Origin: Pseudomonas syringae
GTDB taxonomy: Bacteria > Pseudomonadota > Gammaproteobacteria > Pseudomonadales > Pseudomonadaceae
Assembly (NCBI RefSeq): GCF_000737245.1
Contig: NZ_JPQU01000020.1
Span: 1 to 64,000, forward strand
Length of the DNA stretch: 64,000 nucleotides
Direction of reading: 5' to 3'
Positions 61,801 through 64,000 of this stretch are shown one piece after another. A program made the position numbers and the translations under genes. Under the pieces are notes generated by a model. That model ran no database searches, had not been told where the DNA came from, and worked only from the letters and a program-made list of their open reading frames with translations. Position 1 is the first letter of the stretch; each line of letters begins with the position of its first letter.

Positions 61801-62142
61801 TCAGATCGTGCGCAACATCTGCAAAGCCTTGGCCTGGGCTTCCTGTTCGGTGGCGAAGGTTTGGAAATCCAGGCTGCTGACCATGCACGTCTGCACAATT
61901 TCAGAAAAAATCTGTACATGCGGCGCATCGAGCCAGTTATTCATCTCGTCTTCACTGGCCCATGAGCCGGAGATCAGCCACAAGTCCGGGTCTTGAGGTG
62001 CGTTTACCAAAGCGAAGCTCAAGCAACCACTGGCATTGCGCGAAGGTTCGATCAGGGCGAGCAGGCGGGCACCGAGTTTTTCACTTTGCCCTTTCCTTGC
62101 GCGGGCGAAAACGAGATGGCTCACTGCTGATGATTGAGGCAT
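61801..62142 (-). CDS. Antibiotic biosynthesis monooxygenase-fold protein
   Basis: Protein of 113 residues with the ABM dimeric alpha/beta-barrel pattern: SHLVFARARKGQSEKLGARLLALIEPSRNASGCLSFAL, then LWLISGSWASEDEMNNWLDAPHVQIF. Members oxidise quinols or act as small stress proteins. The substrate here is unknown. The ATG at 62142 (MPQSSAVSHLVFAR) is preferred to a start 19 codons upstream. Confidence 0.8.
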   Translation of the reverse strand: MPQSSAVSHLVFARARKGQSEKLGARLLALIEPSRNASGCLSFALVNAPQDPDLWLISGSWASEDEMNNWLDAPHVQIFSEIVQTCMVSSLDFQTFATEQEAQAKALQMLRTI

Positions 62143-62490
62143 GGCCGTAGTTCCATTCAGGTGTCGAGGAAGAGTACCAAGGCGGGGTTTTCCGGACATG
62201 GCAACAGGATCCGAGATTAGGGCCTGCTGACTATAGCCGTTAGCCGGTTTCTGTCAGCTTATTGCCTGATCCTGCATTGGAGCCAGGCTATGCTCGCCAC
62301 GCACAGTCTGGCCCAAGCCGTCCGCCAGCAGATTCAGGCAAGAGATGTGACGGTTTATCGCGCTTCAAAACCGGCATCAGCAGAATCAGGCAATCATCCG
62401 GCAGGATTCGCGTACCACCCGGCCTTGCACAAAAATAAGCTAAGCGCATAAACCCCGAGCGTATAAATGAAGCATTGAGGGACGCACCGA
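62143..62490. other. Divergent intergenic region before the AraC gene
   Basis: A gap of 348 bp between the ABM-fold gene and the AraC-type regulator. It should carry promoters for both. No palindrome, repeat or RNA stood out. Confidence 0.4.
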
Positions 62491-63420
62491 ATGTCGCAAC
62501 TACAACAGAGCCTTGAGCCCGTCAGTGAACACCTGGAAAAGCAGCGCGCTGAGCTGGCCGAGCTTATTCGGCGCTTTACTCCCGGCGAAGGTAGTTTCCA
62601 GACAGCTATTGAGCCGCTGTTCATGGTGCGCTACGAAAGCCCGTCGCAATCGTTACCAGTCTTGGTCCAGCCCGCGCTGTGCCTTTTCGCCCACGGCAGC
62701 AAGGAAGTGCGCCTCGGGGACGAAACTTACACCTATGATCCCCTCAACTATCTTGTGCTGTCGGTCGCAATGCCTCTGAGCGGCCGAATCCTTAATGCTA
62801 CTCCAGAGCAACCGAATCTGGCGCTACGCCTGGACATCGACCCTGCGGACATCAACGCGTTGATCGCCGAAGCCGGTCCTATGAGCGTACCCACCCGGCC
62901 AAGCGGTCGCGGCCTGTATGTCGAACGCATCGATACCCAGTTATTGGACGCCGTGCTGCGGCTGTCACGCTTGCTGGACAACCCTAAAGACATTCCCATG
63001 CTTGCACCGCTGATCAAGCGTGAAATCCTTTACCGATTGCTGCGTAGCCAGCAGGGTCATCGCCTGTACGAAATCGCGATTACCAACTGCCAGACGCATC
63101 GTGTCACCCAAGCGATCAAATGGCTTAACGAGCATTTCGCCGAGCCGCTGCGCATCGAAGAACTCGCTAGGGAGGTGAACCTCAGTATTTCCACCCTGCA
63201 CCATCGGTTCAAAGCAGTCACCGCCATGAGTCCATTGCAATATCAGAAGCAACTGCGCTTACAGGAAGCGCGGCGCTTGATGCTCAACGACGGGCTGGAG
63301 GCCTCGGCGGCTGGCTACAAAGTCGGCTATGAAAGCCCGTCTCAGTTCAGCCGCGAATACAGCCGCCTGTTCGGCGCCCCGCCCCTGCGGGATATGGCGC
63401 GGTTGAGGGTAATGGTCTGA
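62491..63420 (+). CDS. AraC-family transcriptional regulator
   Basis: Regulator of 309 residues with an N-terminal AraC_N-type sensing domain (FLFAHGSKEVRLGDETYTYDPLNYLVLSV-like segment, about 40-190) and two C-terminal HTH motifs (EPLRIEELAREVNLSISTLHHRFKAVTAMSPLQYQKQLRL and AAGYKVGYESPSQFSREYSRLFG). The effector is unknown. It converges on the decarboxylase gene, with a REPIN between them. Confidence 0.9.
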   Translation: MSQLQQSLEPVSEHLEKQRAELAELIRRFTPGEGSFQTAIEPLFMVRYESPSQSLPVLVQPALCLFAHGSKEVRLGDETYTYDPLNYLVLSVAMPLSGRILNATPEQPNLALRLDIDPADINALIAEAGPMSVPTRPSGRGLYVERIDTQLLDAVLRLSRLLDNPKDIPMLAPLIKREILYRLLRSQQGHRLYEIAITNCQTHRVTQAIKWLNEHFAEPLRIEELAREVNLSISTLHHRFKAVTAMSPLQYQKQLRLQEARRLMLNDGLEASAAGYKVGYESPSQFSREYSRLFGAPPLRDMARLRVMV

Positions 63421-63444
63421 GCGAGCCATCGCCGATCTCGTCCC

Positions 63445-63548
63445 TTGTTGGAGCGTATGGGCGGCATTCCGACTTGCCCGCGATAAGGCTGAACGCGACT
63501 AACCTGATATCTGTGGCGCCCTTATCGCGGGCAAGCACCGCTCCCACA
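63445..63548. repeat. REPIN with an internal GGCGGCATTCCGA insert
   Basis: The right arm CTTATCGCGGGCAAGCACCG plus CTCCCAC is regular. The left arm reads TTGGAGCG, then TATGGGCGGCATTCCGA, then CTTGCCCGCGATAAGG, so a 17-base segment replaces the GTG expected there. It lies between convergent genes. Confidence 0.85.
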
Positions 63549-63564
63549 TGGACCGCGTACAGCC

Positions 63565-64000
63565 TTAGAACTCCGCCATCCACCCCCGCTGATCAATCTC
63601 GATCAACGTAGGCCCCGATCGCTCGTTGGCCGCACGCAGCGCCGCCTGCAATTCCTCAACAGCAGATACCGCTTCTGCGGCACAACCCAGCGCCTTGGCG
63701 ACGCCGATGAAATCCGGGGTGTAGATATCCACGCCAATGGGCTCGATAGCGCGGTTGACCATGAACTTCTTGATCTCCTCGTAACCCTGGTTATTCCACA
63801 GCAGGATGATGATCGGAGTGCGCGCTTCCACTGCACTGGCCAGCTCCGGCAGGGTGAACTGCAAGCCACCATCGCCGATCAGGCAAGCTACCGGATTTCC
63901 TGCACCGGCATCGACACTGCCCAGCCAGGCGCCGATGGCCGCTGGCAAGGCGTAGCCGAGTGTTCCATAACCGGTCGAGGAGTTGAACCAGCGGCGTGGC
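63565..64000 (-). CDS. ThDP-dependent decarboxylase/synthase, C-terminal part (AruI-like)
   Basis: The 3' end of a thiamine-diphosphate enzyme whose start lies beyond the window. About 144 residues are visible: RRWFNSSTGYGTLGYALPAA, then the ThDP/Mg motif GDGGLQFTLPELASAVEART ending in NNQGY, and a C-terminus GPTLIEIDQRGWMAEF. The family includes acetolactate synthase, benzoylformate decarboxylase and 5-guanidino-2-oxopentanoate decarboxylase (AruI). The NSSTGYGTLGY stretch recalls AruI, but this cannot be decided from a fragment. Confidence 0.8.
   Translation of the reverse strand, partial: PRRWFNSSTGYGTLGYALPAAIGAWLGSVDAGAGNPVACLIGDGGLQFTLPELASAVEARTPIIILLWNNQGYEEIKKFMVNRAIEPIGVDIYTPDFIGVAKALGCAAEAVSAVEELQAALRAANERSGPTLIEIDQRGWMAEF

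Overview
The window is a stretch of chromosome from a Pseudomonas of the fluorescens group. The evidence is the algU-mucA-mucB-mucD gene order ending at what should be lepA, a PhaG transacylase, tctDE/tctCBA, a DctB/DctD (MifS/MifR-like) pair beside a 2-oxoglutarate permease, and more than a dozen Pseudomonas-type REP/REPIN palindromes built on GTGGGAGCG or GTAGGAGCG. Species cannot be fixed from this. No prophage, insertion sequence, rRNA or CRISPR array was seen, and there is one tRNA (Gly-CCC).

Layout. (1) 1-4.2 kb, minus strand: envelope-stress/alginate operon algU-mucA-mucB-mucD without mucC, with a sigma-22 type promoter before algU. (2) 4.8-9.1 kb: nadB, ygfX-sdhE, ygfZ and an HDOD protein. 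(3) 9.2-15.8 kb: TctD/TctE two-component system, divergent from a TctCBA tricarboxylate transporter and an AbrB-family membrane protein. (4) 15.9-19.4 kb: ung, an enoyl-CoA hydratase-family gene, a VapBC-type toxin-antitoxin pair with a shortened HicB-like gene, and a Tyr/Gly-rich lipoprotein. (5) 19.6-29.8 kb: a guanidine-assimilation operon with a sigma-54-like promoter, a guanidine-I (ykkC) riboswitch, an ABC importer, two DUF1989 proteins (carboxyguanidine deiminase), a biotin-dependent guanidine carboxylase and allophanate hydrolase. (6) 29.9-33 kb: a ~1040-residue DUF6543-type toxin-like protein. (7) 33.1-37.2 kb: diguanylate cyclase, CWC protein, rsuA, phaG, tRNA-Gly. (8) 37.4-43.7 kb: a PrpF-like isomerase, DctA-like and CitMHS carriers and an OprD porin, divergent from a LysR regulator. 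(9) 44-52.4 kb: Tat-exported hydrolase, chemoreceptor, iron alcohol dehydrogenase, methyltransferase, LemA/TPM operon. (10) 52.6-64 kb: bglX, mifSR-like sensor/regulator and kgtP, a tandem-repeat secreted protein, a flavin reductase-like protein, a monooxygenase-fold protein, an AraC regulator and the 3' end of a ThDP-dependent decarboxylase.

How they work together. Three separate systems for organic di- and tricarboxylates (tct, the prpF/citM/oprD cluster, mifSR-kgtP) share the window, and several leaders carry A-rich CA-type motifs expected for Hfq/Crc catabolite repression. The guanidine operon combines probable nitrogen control (sigma-54) with ligand control. An 11-bp stretch inside the riboswitch is perfectly complementary to the Shine-Dalgarno region of the first gene.

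Most notable: a ~320-bp REP/REPIN cluster, including three 72-bp tandem units, lies in frame inside the guanidine carboxylase gene and adds about 106 residues to an interdomain linker. Other items of interest are the paired palindromes plus sigma-54 promoter before kgtP, a near-perfect 50-bp-arm hairpin after bglX, the six-copy 13-residue repeat exported protein, and the DUF6543 gene whose ATG sits directly after the operon terminator.
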